Shown: positions 24,843-33,404 of the stretch, piece after piece | How positions within the stretch are numbered: position 1 is the first letter of the stretch | Layout: each line of letters starts with the position of its first letter | Assembly: GCF_036867415.1 (NCBI RefSeq) | Contig: NZ_JBAJHU010000006.1 | Coordinates: 124,001-188,000, forward strand | Origin: Rossellomorea sp036867415 | GTDB taxonomy: Bacteria; Bacillota; Bacilli; Bacillales; Bacillaceae_B | Direction of reading: 5' to 3' | DNA length: 64,000 nucleotides | Made by a program: the position numbers and the translations under genes | The notes under the pieces: generated by a model | What the model was told of the DNA's origin: nothing | Database searches by the model: none | The model's input: the letters and a program-made list of their open reading frames with translations, nothing else

Positions 24843-26258
24843 ATGGCAGGGAAGAATATCATTGAAAAGATATGGGAGAAACATATTGTACACGAAGAAA
24901 AGGGAAAGCCGGATTTACTGTATATCGATCTGCACCTTGTTCATGAGGTTACGTCTCCCCAGGCCTTTGAGGGACTTCGGCTTAAGGGCAGGAAGGTAAG
25001 AAGGCCGGATTTGACCTATGCGACGATGGACCACAATGTACCGACCCGGGAACGGCATATTGTCCGGGATCAAATTGCAAAACTTCAAATGGATACACTG
25101 AAGAAAAATTGCGGAGAGTTCAATGTGGAACTGTCTGACATCCACCATCCCGATCAGGGGATCGTTCATGTCATCGGGCCCGAGCTGGGTCTTACACAGC
25201 CTGGTAAAACCATCGTTTGCGGAGACAGTCATACATCGACTCACGGAGCGTTCGGTGCCCTTGCTTTCGGAATCGGGACCAGTGAAGTGGAACATGTGCT
25301 GGCAACTCAGACACTCTGGCAGTCCAAACCGAAAACGATGCAGGTCGAAGTTTCAGGTGAACTTGGTTTCGGTGTATCGGCAAAGGATGTCATCCTCCAT
25401 ATCATTACTGCTTATGGAGTGGGGTTCGGTACAGGTTATGTCATAGAGTTCACTGGAGACGTCATCAGGAATCTGACGATGGAAGAACGGATGACTGTCT
25501 GCAATATGAGTATCGAAGCTGGAGCGAAAGCAGGGCTGATTTCTCCTGATGAGGTGACATTCGATTATCTTGAAGGAAGGGAGCATTTGCCTAAACACAA
25601 ATCGTACGAGGAGCTGAAAGCAGAATGGATTTCCCTTCAAAGTGACCATGATGCCGTATACGATGACCATATCACCATCAAAGGCGAAGACATCGAACCT
25701 CATGTGACATGGGGAACGAATCCGGGAATGGGGGCAGGCATTTCGAGCTCAGTCCCTCATCCTGAAGATTTCCAGGATCCTTCCGACCAGGAAGGCACGG
25801 AAAGAGCTCTCCGCTATATGGGGCTCGAAGCCGGAATGCCGATTGAAGACATCGAAGTTGATTATGTATTCATCGGTTCGTGTACAAACTCACGATTGAG
25901 TGATCTGAGAGCGGCAGCAGAAGTGGTGAAAGGCCATAAAGTGAATACGGAAGTAACCGCACTGGTGGTGCCGGGTTCGTTCAAAGTCAAACAAGCGGCA
26001 GAAGCAGAAGGTCTTCATGACATTTTTAAAGAAGCAGGATTTGAATGGAGAGAGGCAGGATGCAGCATGTGCCTGGCGATGAATGATGACATCGTTCCGC
26101 CTGGGAAGCGCTGTGCATCAACATCTAACCGGAATTTCGAAGGACGTCAGGGCAACGGGTCACGGACTCATCTTCTCAGTCCTGCGATGGCAGCAGCAGC
26201 GGCGGTGACCGGTAAACTGACTGATGTAAGAAGATTAAAGGCAGCAACAATATCCTAA
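24843..26258 (+). CDS. leuC: 3-isopropylmalate dehydratase large subunit
   Basis: Aconitase-type [4Fe-4S] enzyme, second step of leucine synthesis with LeuD, 471 residues. The cluster Cys are at about 347 (FIGSCTNSR) and 407/410 (AGCSMCLAMN). VCGDSHTSTHGAFGALAFG and SNRNFEGRQG are active-site blocks. AGGAGGGAG precedes ATG 24843. leuD follows 13 bases after the stop. Confidence 0.94.
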   Translation: MAGKNIIEKIWEKHIVHEEKGKPDLLYIDLHLVHEVTSPQAFEGLRLKGRKVRRPDLTYATMDHNVPTRERHIVRDQIAKLQMDTLKKNCGEFNVELSDIHHPDQGIVHVIGPELGLTQPGKTIVCGDSHTSTHGAFGALAFGIGTSEVEHVLATQTLWQSKPKTMQVEVSGELGFGVSAKDVILHIITAYGVGFGTGYVIEFTGDVIRNLTMEERMTVCNMSIEAGAKAGLISPDEVTFDYLEGREHLPKHKSYEELKAEWISLQSDHDAVYDDHITIKGEDIEPHVTWGTNPGMGAGISSSVPHPEDFQDPSDQEGTERALRYMGLEAGMPIEDIEVDYVFIGSCTNSRLSDLRAAAEVVKGHKVNTEVTALVVPGSFKVKQAAEAEGLHDIFKEAGFEWREAGCSMCLAMNDDIVPPGKRCASTSNRNFEGRQGNGSRTHLLSPAMAAAAAVTGKLTDVRRLKAATIS

Positions 26259-26271
26259 AGGAGGCGGGCCA

Positions 26272-26877
26272 ATGGCAATCAATCATCTTGAAGGAAAAGT
26301 ATTTCCTCTTCAACGTGACAATGTCGATACAGACCAGATCATACCGAAGCAATTTTTAAAAAGAATCGAGCGTAAAGGGTTCGGGAAGTTCCTTTTTTAT
26401 CACTGGCGATTTGAAGACGACGGCAAGACACTGAGAGAAGACTTTCAGCTTGATACACCCCAATATAATGACGCTGAATTCCTCCTCGGAGGGAAAAATT
26501 TCGGCTGCGGCTCATCACGGGAACATGCTCCATGGTCGCTGCAGGATTTCGGTTTTAAAGTAGTCATTGCCAAAAGCTTTGCAGACATTTTTTATAACAA
26601 CTGCCTGAAAAACGGGATCCTGCCGATCCGGCTGCCTGAGAATACGGTGGATGCGCTATTTAAGAATGAGAAGAAAGCGGAAAGCTATCGAATTGAAGTG
26701 TCACTGGAGTCACAGGTGTTATGTGATTCTGAAGGGCTGATAGCATCGTTCGAGGTCGATCCATATTGGAAGACGATGCTGATGAAGGGCCTCGATGAAA
26801 TCGATCTGACAATGCATTACGGGGAAAAAATCGAGACGTACGAAAAACAAAATGAGGTGAGTGTCTTGGGAATTTAA
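26272..26877 (+). CDS. leuD: 3-isopropylmalate dehydratase small subunit
   Basis: Swivelling small subunit of the dehydratase, 201 residues. Key blocks are VDTDQIIPKQFLKR, the substrate-binding GKNFGCGSSREHAPW and FADIFYNNCLKNGILPI. AAAGGAGG precedes ATG 26272. Its stop overlaps the ilvA start by one base (TAATG). Confidence 0.94.
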   Translation: MAINHLEGKVFPLQRDNVDTDQIIPKQFLKRIERKGFGKFLFYHWRFEDDGKTLREDFQLDTPQYNDAEFLLGGKNFGCGSSREHAPWSLQDFGFKVVIAKSFADIFYNNCLKNGILPIRLPENTVDALFKNEKKAESYRIEVSLESQVLCDSEGLIASFEVDPYWKTMLMKGLDEIDLTMHYGEKIETYEKQNEVSVLGI

Positions 26878-27860
26878 TGAACAGTGCTGAAGTTGTAGAA
26901 GCGATGGAGAGAATCAGCGGTCAAGTGCATCGGACACCGTTAAAGCAGTCTTCCACATTGAATGCTTTCACAGGCGGGACGATTTATATGAAGATGGAAA
27001 ATATGCAGCGAACCGGCTCCTTTAAGGTGAGAGGAGCGATGAATAAGGTGATGTCGCTGACCGGAGAGGAAGCAGCAAGGGGCATCATTTGCGCCTCTGC
27101 TGGAAATCATGCTCAGGGAGTCGCACTTGCTGCATCACAGCGGAACGCGTCTTCAAAGATCTTTATGCCGAAGCGGACTCCTTCTGCAAAAGTGGAGGCA
27201 ACAAAGCATTACGGAGCCAACATCGTATTAGAAGGCGAGACCTACCATGAAGCCTATCATGCTGCTGTTGGAGAAATGAAGGAAAAAGGCTCGACGTTCG
27301 TTCATGCATTTGATGATCCGAAAGTGATGGCGGGCCAGGGAACCGTCGCGCTTGAAATGCTTCAACAACTCAGCGATCTGGAGACGATCCTCGTCCCGGT
27401 AGGCGGAGGCGGACTGCTTGCGGGCATGGCACTTGCAGTAAAAGCCTTTAACCCAAAGGTGAATATTATCGGAGTGCAGGCTCTCGGAGCTCCTGCCACC
27501 TATAATTTCTTCACAGGCAAAAACAAAGGATCCCTGAACCATGTGCACACAATCGCCGATGGCATCCTTGTCAAGAAGCCGGGTGAATTGACCTTCCCGA
27601 TCATCCGCAAATATGTGGACGACATGGTCACCGTCACCGACGAAGAAATCTCGTATGCCATGATGTTCATGCTGCAACGTGAGAAAACATTGGTAGAGGG
27701 CGCAGGGGCAGCATCCCTGGCTGCCGCGATCTGCCATAAAGTGAAAGTGCACGGAAAGAAAGTCGGATGTGTCATCTCAGGGGGCAATGCGGATCCAAGC
27801 AAAATCCCTGTCTACCGCGAACTATCCAAGATGGTCCGTCAACTTCATTATATCGGATAA
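26877..27860 (+). CDS. ilvA: Threonine dehydratase, short form without regulatory domain
   Basis: PLP enzyme that deaminates threonine to 2-oxobutyrate, the entry to isoleucine. It has 327 residues; the PLP lysine is in GSFKVRGAMN and the phosphate loop is VGGGGLLAG. It stops after the catalytic domain. The C-terminal ACT-like domain that gives isoleucine feedback in the roughly 420-residue B. subtilis IlvA is absent. Catabolic-type (TdcB-like) enzymes have this length, but the place at the end of an ilv-leu operon argues for a biosynthetic role. Terminator directly after. Confidence 0.9.
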   Translation: MNSAEVVEAMERISGQVHRTPLKQSSTLNAFTGGTIYMKMENMQRTGSFKVRGAMNKVMSLTGEEAARGIICASAGNHAQGVALAASQRNASSKIFMPKRTPSAKVEATKHYGANIVLEGETYHEAYHAAVGEMKEKGSTFVHAFDDPKVMAGQGTVALEMLQQLSDLETILVPVGGGGLLAGMALAVKAFNPKVNIIGVQALGAPATYNFFTGKNKGSLNHVHTIADGILVKKPGELTFPIIRKYVDDMVTVTDEEISYAMMFMLQREKTLVEGAGAASLAAAICHKVKVHGKKVGCVISGGNADPSKIPVYRELSKMVRQLHYIG

Positions 27861-27863
27861 AAG

Positions 27864-27913
27864 AAGGGCGGCTCCCGATCTTAAACCGAGATCAGGGGCG
27901 GTCCTCTGTTTTT
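27864..27913 (+). terminator. Terminator of the ilv-leu operon
   Basis: A stem with GATCT/AGATC and CCC/GGG at the tip and further GC pairing below (GGGCGG region with GTCCTC), followed by TGTTTTT. It is imperfect but well placed after ilvA. Confidence 0.7.
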
Positions 27914-28020
27914 AAAATGAGTTGTTTTATGAGAGTTTACCGCTCCATTCAAAGTGAACTTTATTTTCCCAATCTACCAGCCAAGAAAGCTCTTACATTC
28001 AAAAAATACGAAATTAGGTA

Positions 28021-28049
28021 TTGTAATAGGAAATTATTTCTACTATAAT
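28021..28049 (+). promoter_or_regulatory. SigA promoter of hom-thrC-thrB
   Basis: TTGTAA and TATAAT with a 17-base spacer. The start should lie near 28056, giving a short leader of about 50 bases before hom. Confidence 0.72.
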
Positions 28050-28106
28050 GTCCTCTATATAAACACAAATGTACACGAGAAATAAACAATTGGAGGTTTT
28101 CGACTT

Positions 28107-29405
28107 ATGGAATCAATTTCAATCGGACTTTTGGGACTCGGAACAGTGGGAGCCGGAGTAGTGAAAATCATTGAGAACCATCAGGATAAACTGTCGCATC
28201 AAATCGGCTGTCCTGTGAAAGTGAAAAAGGCCCTGGTTCAGGAACTGGAAAAGGATAGAGGACTCAGCATTGAGGATGGAATATTGACCCTTCATCCAGA
28301 AGATGTCCTGACCGACCCTGAAATTGATATTGTGGTCGAAGTAATGGGAGGAATCGAAGCAACGAAGGAACATCTCCTCCAGGCATTGAAGAATAAGAAG
28401 CATGTGGTGACGGCAAATAAAGACCTGATGGCTGTTCACGGTCCGGAGCTATTGAAAGCTGCTTCGGCAAATGAATGTGATTTATTCTACGAAGCAAGTG
28501 TTGCAGGCGGGATCCCGATACTAAGGAGTTTAGTAGACGGTCTGGCATCCGACCGCATCACGAAGATGATGGGAATCGTCAATGGAACGACAAACTTCAT
28601 TTTGACGAAAATGACGAAAGAGGGGCGCTCCTTTGAGGATGTATTGAAAGAAGCGCAGGATCTGGGCTTCGCAGAGGCAGATCCCACAGCTGATGTCGGA
28701 GGGCTGGATGCGGCAAGGAAGATGGCGATCATGTCGACATTGGGTTTTTCGATGAATGTGGATCTGGGCGATGTGAAGGTGAAGGGAATCACGGGTGTGA
28801 CCGCAGAAGACATTGAATATGCAGATCAATTCGGTTACACAATGAAGCTCATCGGATATGCCCACCGCGACGGAGAAAAGGTGGAAGTGAGTGTGGAACC
28901 GACATTATTGTTGAATGAGCACCCGCTTTCTTCCGTCAATGACGAGTATAATGCCGTTTATGTGTACGGTGAAGCAGTAGGGGAAACGATGTTTTACGGC
29001 CCCGGTGCCGGCAGTCTTCCTACCGCTACAGCCGTCGTTTCAGATATGGTCTGCATCATGAAAAATATGAGATTAGGCGTAACTGGAAAGAGTGCAGTAA
29101 ATCCCCAGTTCCCGAAAAAATTAAAGGAACGTGAAGAAATTTCGTCTCAATACTTTTTACGCCTTCATGTTCAAGATGAAATCGGAGTGCTGGCGAAGCT
29201 GACATCGATTTTCTCTAGTCACGGGGTGAGTTTTGAGAAAATCCTTCAAAATCCGCTAAATGGAGCAGGATATTCTGAAGTCGTCCTTATCACTCACAAA
29301 GCCTCGCTTGATCATTATGAAGATATCTTGATGGAGCTGAAGGATTATCATGCGATCCATTCGATCGAAAGCTCTTACCGGGTGGAAGGAGGAGAAAAGG
29401 GATGA
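28107..29405 (+). CDS. hom: Homoserine dehydrogenase
   Basis: Reduces aspartate semialdehyde to homoserine, 432 residues. It has the NAD(P) motif GLLGLGTVGAGV at the start, the catalytic block FYEASVAGGIPI and GFAEADPTADVGGLDAARK. A C-terminal ACT domain (about 350-425, FLRLHVQDEIGVLAKLTSIF) probably gives threonine inhibition. The start ATG 28107 follows TTGGAGG. It overlaps thrC by four bases. Confidence 0.94.
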   Translation: MESISIGLLGLGTVGAGVVKIIENHQDKLSHQIGCPVKVKKALVQELEKDRGLSIEDGILTLHPEDVLTDPEIDIVVEVMGGIEATKEHLLQALKNKKHVVTANKDLMAVHGPELLKAASANECDLFYEASVAGGIPILRSLVDGLASDRITKMMGIVNGTTNFILTKMTKEGRSFEDVLKEAQDLGFAEADPTADVGGLDAARKMAIMSTLGFSMNVDLGDVKVKGITGVTAEDIEYADQFGYTMKLIGYAHRDGEKVEVSVEPTLLLNEHPLSSVNDEYNAVYVYGEAVGETMFYGPGAGSLPTATAVVSDMVCIMKNMRLGVTGKSAVNPQFPKKLKEREEISSQYFLRLHVQDEIGVLAKLTSIFSSHGVSFEKILQNPLNGAGYSEVVLITHKASLDHYEDILMELKDYHAIHSIESSYRVEGGEKG

Positions 29406-30463
29406 AATGGAAGGGATTGCTGGAACAATACGGTGAATATCTTCCCGTCACGGACGGGACACCCCTTTTAAGCCTGAATGAAGGAAATACGCCGTTGATT
29501 GAATTGAAAACTCTCTCCGATGAATGGGGGATTGAGCTTTTTGCCAAGGTTGAAGGAGCAAATCCGACTGGCTCTTTCAAAGACAGGGGAATGGTCCTCG
29601 CAGTGGCGAAAGCGATTGAAGATGGAAGTTCGACGGTGATTTGTGCATCGACAGGGAACACTTCCGCCTCTGCCGCTGCCTATGCTGCACGTGCAGGTAT
29701 CAAGTGCATCGTCGTCATTCCAGAAGGGAAAATCGCTCAAGGAAAGCTTGCACAGGCCGTCATGTACGGAGCGGAGATCATCTCGATCGAGGGCAATTTT
29801 GACGAAGCGCTTGAAATCGTGCGCGAATTGAGCAAGACAGAATCCATGACGCTTGTGAATTCGGTCAATCCATATCGGCTGGAAGGACAGAAGACCGCAG
29901 CGTTTGAAGTGATCGAAGGCTTGGGGGAGGCACCCGACGTACTCGCGATCCCGGTCGGCAATGCAGGAAATATATCTGCCTATTGGAAAGGTTTCAAAGA
30001 GTTCCATCTCCGCAAAAAAACAACGCTTCCGCGAATGTTCGGGTTTGAAGCTTCAGGCGCGGCAGCCCTTGTCCATAACCGTGTGTTCCCGCAGCCGGAA
30101 ACAATCGCGACCGCGATTCGCATCGGCAACCCGGCAAGCTGGGATTATGCAGTAAATGCCCTGGAAGAATCCAGAGGCCATATCGACGAGGTGACAGATG
30201 AAGAAATACTCGACGCTTACAGGCTGCTCGCGAAGAAGGAAGGGATATTTGCCGAACCGGCTTCCTGCGCTTCGATCGCGGGCGTTAAGAAGAGCCTGGA
30301 AAGAGGTATTCTTGAAAAAGGGAGCAAGGTCGTGGCGGTTTTGACAGGCAACGGCCTGAAGGACCCTGTGACGGCCATGGAATACAGTCCAGTACAGCCG
30401 GTCAAGCTTCCGAATGATAAAGAAAAAGTGAAGGATTACATTAAGGGAACGATCGGCGTATGA
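29402..30463 (+). CDS. thrC: Threonine synthase
   Basis: PLP enzyme converting phosphohomoserine to threonine, 353 residues. The PLP lysine is in TGSFKDRGM, and ASTGNTSASAAAYAARAG and VGNAGNISAYWKGF are family blocks. ATGA overlaps at both ends link hom, thrC and thrB into one translationally coupled unit. The product feeds the ilvA enzyme of the preceding operon. Confidence 0.94.
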   Translation: MKWKGLLEQYGEYLPVTDGTPLLSLNEGNTPLIELKTLSDEWGIELFAKVEGANPTGSFKDRGMVLAVAKAIEDGSSTVICASTGNTSASAAAYAARAGIKCIVVIPEGKIAQGKLAQAVMYGAEIISIEGNFDEALEIVRELSKTESMTLVNSVNPYRLEGQKTAAFEVIEGLGEAPDVLAIPVGNAGNISAYWKGFKEFHLRKKTTLPRMFGFEASGAAALVHNRVFPQPETIATAIRIGNPASWDYAVNALEESRGHIDEVTDEEILDAYRLLAKKEGIFAEPASCASIAGVKKSLERGILEKGSKVVAVLTGNGLKDPVTAMEYSPVQPVKLPNDKEKVKDYIKGTIGV

Positions 30464-31404
30464 AGAAGCGGAGGGCACGTTCCTGGAGAATCACCGTCCC
30501 GGCAAGCACGGCCAATTTAGGAGCGGGATTTGATTCGCTTGGTTTGGCACTTGATCTATTTTTAACAGTGGAAGCTGCAGAGTCGGATTCCTGGCTGGTG
30601 ACGGCCCTGACACCGGAGCTTGAGATATTCCCCTCTGATGAAACGCATTTTATCGTCGAGGTTGCACAAAGCGTTGCAGAAATGTACGGGAAAAAGGTCC
30701 AGCCGTGCCATCTTTATGTGAGCAGCGATATCCCCTTAACTAGGGGCTTGGGATCAAGCGCAGCAGCAGTTGTGGCGGGAATTGAACTTGCAGATGAATC
30801 CTGCGGGCTGAATCTTACTACACATGAGAAGCTCGAGATTGCCGCGAAATATGAAGGGCATCCGGATAATGTCGGTGCCTCCCTGTATGGAGGGCTTGTC
30901 ATTAGTTGTCAGACGGAGAAAGGCGTAAAGCTGCTGCCTCTGGCTCAATTGCCCATCGAGGTGGTGACGGTGATCCCGAAGTCAGAGCTCAAGACATCCG
31001 ATTCGAGAAATGTTCTTCCGGAAGAGATGACCTTTAAGGAAGCTGTGACGGCGGGAGCGGTTTCCAATGTTCTGGTGGCGGCGTTTCTCACACAAGACTG
31101 GGAGCTCGCAGGGAAGATGATGAAGCAGGACCGCTACCATCAGCCGTACCGGAAGAAGCTGATTCCTCACTACGGTGCGGTTGAAGAAGTCGCAGGCAGA
31201 TTCGGGGCGTTCGGTGTTGCGCTCAGCGGTGCAGGCCCGACCATTGCCTGCTTCGTGGAACAGGAAGCTGGTGAATGGCTACTGAGACAGCTGCAGCAAT
31301 CCTTCCCGGCCATGGATGTCCGCAAACTCACGATCAACACAACCGGCAGTAAAGTTGAATTGCTTGAAACTGATCAAATGAAGGCCCGTCCCTCATCGCT
31401 TTAA
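30460..31404 (+). CDS. thrB: Homoserine kinase
   Basis: GHMP-family kinase that phosphorylates homoserine, 314 residues. The ATP loop is RGLGSSAAAVVAGIELA, the N-terminal motif is VPASTANLGAGFDSLG and the third GHMP motif is ALSGAGPTIACF. The last seven codons and the stop lie on the 5' arm and loop of the terminator, so the C-terminus ARPSSL is partly dictated by the RNA hairpin. Confidence 0.93.
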   Translation: MKKRRARSWRITVPASTANLGAGFDSLGLALDLFLTVEAAESDSWLVTALTPELEIFPSDETHFIVEVAQSVAEMYGKKVQPCHLYVSSDIPLTRGLGSSAAAVVAGIELADESCGLNLTTHEKLEIAAKYEGHPDNVGASLYGGLVISCQTEKGVKLLPLAQLPIEVVTVIPKSELKTSDSRNVLPEEMTFKEAVTAGAVSNVLVAAFLTQDWELAGKMMKQDRYHQPYRKKLIPHYGAVEEVAGRFGAFGVALSGAGPTIACFVEQEAGEWLLRQLQQSFPAMDVRKLTINTTGSKVELLETDQMKARPSSL

Positions 31405-31424
31405 CCCGAGGGACGGGCCTTTTG
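31383..31424 (+). terminator. Terminator overlapping the thrB 3' end
   Basis: A perfect 12-bp stem GGCCCGTCCCTC (31383-31394) with GAGGGACGGGCC (31408-31419) and a TTTT tail. The 5' arm is inside the coding region. The same stem recurs after yfmL. It also lies against the converging AbrB-like gene. Confidence 0.9.
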
Positions 31425-31427
31425 TGT

Positions 31428-31736
31428 TCACTGGTCTTTATAGGTGATGATGAAGCAGTTATGTTCTACGTTGATGTGAAGGTTGTAAGAATCTTGGGGC
31501 GTGATGCCCATTTCATCGCGAAGTTCTTTGGGGATGTGGACGGTTCCTTTTTCAGAGATGTATCGTTTGTTATTTGTAGAGTCATTGCGTGCGCGTTTTA
31601 TATAGATGGAATGGTTTTGATAAATGAGCTCCGCCATTCTGCCGGGAATGAGTCCGAATTGCTGTCTCCACTTTTTCGGCAAAGTGATCATTCCGCTGTT
31701 GCTGAAGGTTTTGTTTTCATACAGTTGGCTCAACAT
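31428..31736 (-). CDS. AbrB-family regulator with two SpoVT/AbrB domains
   Basis: A 102-residue DNA-binding protein with two swapped-hairpin AbrB domains in tandem. One is near residues 10-45 (SNSGMITLPKKWRQQFGL), the other near 58-100 (ISEKGTVHIPKELRDEMGI). The start ATG at 31736 (minus strand) follows GAAGGTG by eight bases; the frame is open further upstream, but that part has no binding site and no similarity. It converges on thrB. Transition-state or development control is the general role of this family; the targets are unknown. Confidence 0.78.
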   Translation of the reverse strand: MLSQLYENKTFSNSGMITLPKKWRQQFGLIPGRMAELIYQNHSIYIKRARNDSTNNKRYISEKGTVHIPKELRDEMGITPQDSYNLHINVEHNCFIITYKDQ

Positions 31737-32044
31737 ATCGAAACACCTTCTTTCAGTATATACTTCCTCTTTAACCCGTAATCTGGAAAGACTAAACGGA
31801 ATTTTGCAAAAATAGGAAATATGGCAGAGAAGGACGTTTAGTGCAGGAAGTGTATAGGGAATGAAGAAATATTGATCTTTTTCCTTAAAGGGATGGGATT
31901 TCTTCTTATTTATCATACCCTTGATGGTCCGCTATGTTATTATAATGGGGGTTGTGGATATATGAGAAATGTGGAAAAGAGTATACGTTAGAAAGAAAAC
32001 TGATAAATTGGCAGGATTTGTGAAAGTATAGAGGTAAGACTACA
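31737..32044. other. Gene-free gap between the AbrB-like gene and the histidine kinase
   Basis: A 308-base spacer holding divergent upstream regions. TATAAT at 31941-31946 on the plus strand is a likely -10 for the kinase, but no -35 lies at a normal distance (TTGATG is only 14 bases away). No repeat or RNA structure stands out. Confidence 0.5.
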
Positions 32045-33400
32045 GTGAATTTAGGTGAATCACTCGATATGAAAAAAGCCAAAGAGATCGCCCTGAGAGT
32101 CGCTATCGCTTATGTTCTGCTCGGTATATTGTGGATTATCCTATCTGATTATTTTTCTGTGATCCTGGCGCATGAAAAACTGAAAGCGTATATCTACTTT
32201 CAGCGCTTCAAAGGCTGGTTTTTTATTTTTGTCACGGGAATCATTCTTTATGTCCTTGTGTTCAGAAGAACGAAAGATGTATTAGAATCCAATGAACAGT
32301 TGAAACGAAAAGAACGGCAGCTGTATATTCAGCATGAGCACTATCATTCATTGTTCAAGCATAACCCGGATGGTGTCTTTGAACTGGATTTAAAAGGGAA
32401 AATCATGACTCTCAATCCTGAAGCAGAAGCCCTTCTTGAATCTTCTCAGAAAGAGCTTGAAGATATCCGGTTAGGTGAATTTCTGGATGAAGAATATGTG
32501 AAGATTGTCACTGAGCATTTTATTCAAACGCTCTCAGGAAAAGGATCCATGTTTGAAACCAGCATTCACTTGAAGAAGAAGAGTAAGATTCTCAGGTGTT
32601 CCTTCATCCCGATCATTGTCAGCGGGGAAGTGACCGGGGTCTTCGTCATTGCAAGGGATATCACTCAATTCAGAAAAAATGAAGAAATGATGATCGCTTC
32701 CGAGAAAATGTCGGTGATCGGTCAACTTGCTGCTGCCGTGGCACACGAAATCCGAAATCCGCTCACATCCCTGAAAGGATTCATCCAGCTGATGCAGACG
32801 ACCGGAACAGTGAATCGTGATCATCTGGACATTATGCTTTCAGAAGTTGATCGGATCGATTTGATATCGGGGGAAATGCTGATCTTAGGAAAGCAACAAG
32901 ACTTACATTATCAACGAGAAAACGTAGATACCATCCTCCAGCAGGTAATCGTGTTAATGGAAGCACAGGCGAACATCGACAATGTTATGATCCAATATAA
33001 ACCGTATTCTTTTGAGCCGGTTTATGTTATGGCGGAAGCAAATCAATTGAAGCAAGTATTCATTAATATCATAAAAAATGCCGTTGAATCCATACCCGGG
33101 GGGCGAAGCGGAAACGTATCCATTTCATTGAATAAAAAAGAGGGACACGCACTCGTGGTCGTCTCTGATAACGGATCGGGCATGGAACAGGAAAGAATCG
33201 AGAAAATCGGGGAGCCTTTCTACTCCACAAAGGAAAAAGGTACCGGGCTGGGGCTCGCCATCTGTAAAAAAATCATCGAAAAACATAAAGGCAAAATTGT
33301 CTTTCATAGTGAAAAACAAAAAGGCACAGTCGTCGAAATCTGCTTACCGCGGATAAAGGATACCGACTATCCTGACGATTGCCGAAGGGAAAGGAAATGA
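32045..33400 (+). CDS. PAS-containing membrane histidine kinase, sporulation-kinase type
   Basis: A 451-residue sensor kinase. It has two membrane segments (about 17-40 and 57-75), then a PAS domain (about 95-215), the phosphoacceptor His234 in AHEIRNPLTSLKGF, and an ATPase domain with NIIKNAVESIP, DNGSGM and GEPFYSTKEKGTGLGL. The GFIQLM continuation of the H-box resembles Bacillus Kin proteins that feed Spo0F, and no response regulator is next to it. The start GTG 32045 follows GAGGTAAG. The helicase gene yfmL starts four bases after the stop. Confidence 0.85.
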   Translation: MNLGESLDMKKAKEIALRVAIAYVLLGILWIILSDYFSVILAHEKLKAYIYFQRFKGWFFIFVTGIILYVLVFRRTKDVLESNEQLKRKERQLYIQHEHYHSLFKHNPDGVFELDLKGKIMTLNPEAEALLESSQKELEDIRLGEFLDEEYVKIVTEHFIQTLSGKGSMFETSIHLKKKSKILRCSFIPIIVSGEVTGVFVIARDITQFRKNEEMMIASEKMSVIGQLAAAVAHEIRNPLTSLKGFIQLMQTTGTVNRDHLDIMLSEVDRIDLISGEMLILGKQQDLHYQRENVDTILQQVIVLMEAQANIDNVMIQYKPYSFEPVYVMAEANQLKQVFINIIKNAVESIPGGRSGNVSISLNKKEGHALVVVSDNGSGMEQERIEKIGEPFYSTKEKGTGLGLAICKKIIEKHKGKIVFHSEKQKGTVVEICLPRIKDTDYPDDCRRERK

Positions 33401-33404
33401 ACAA

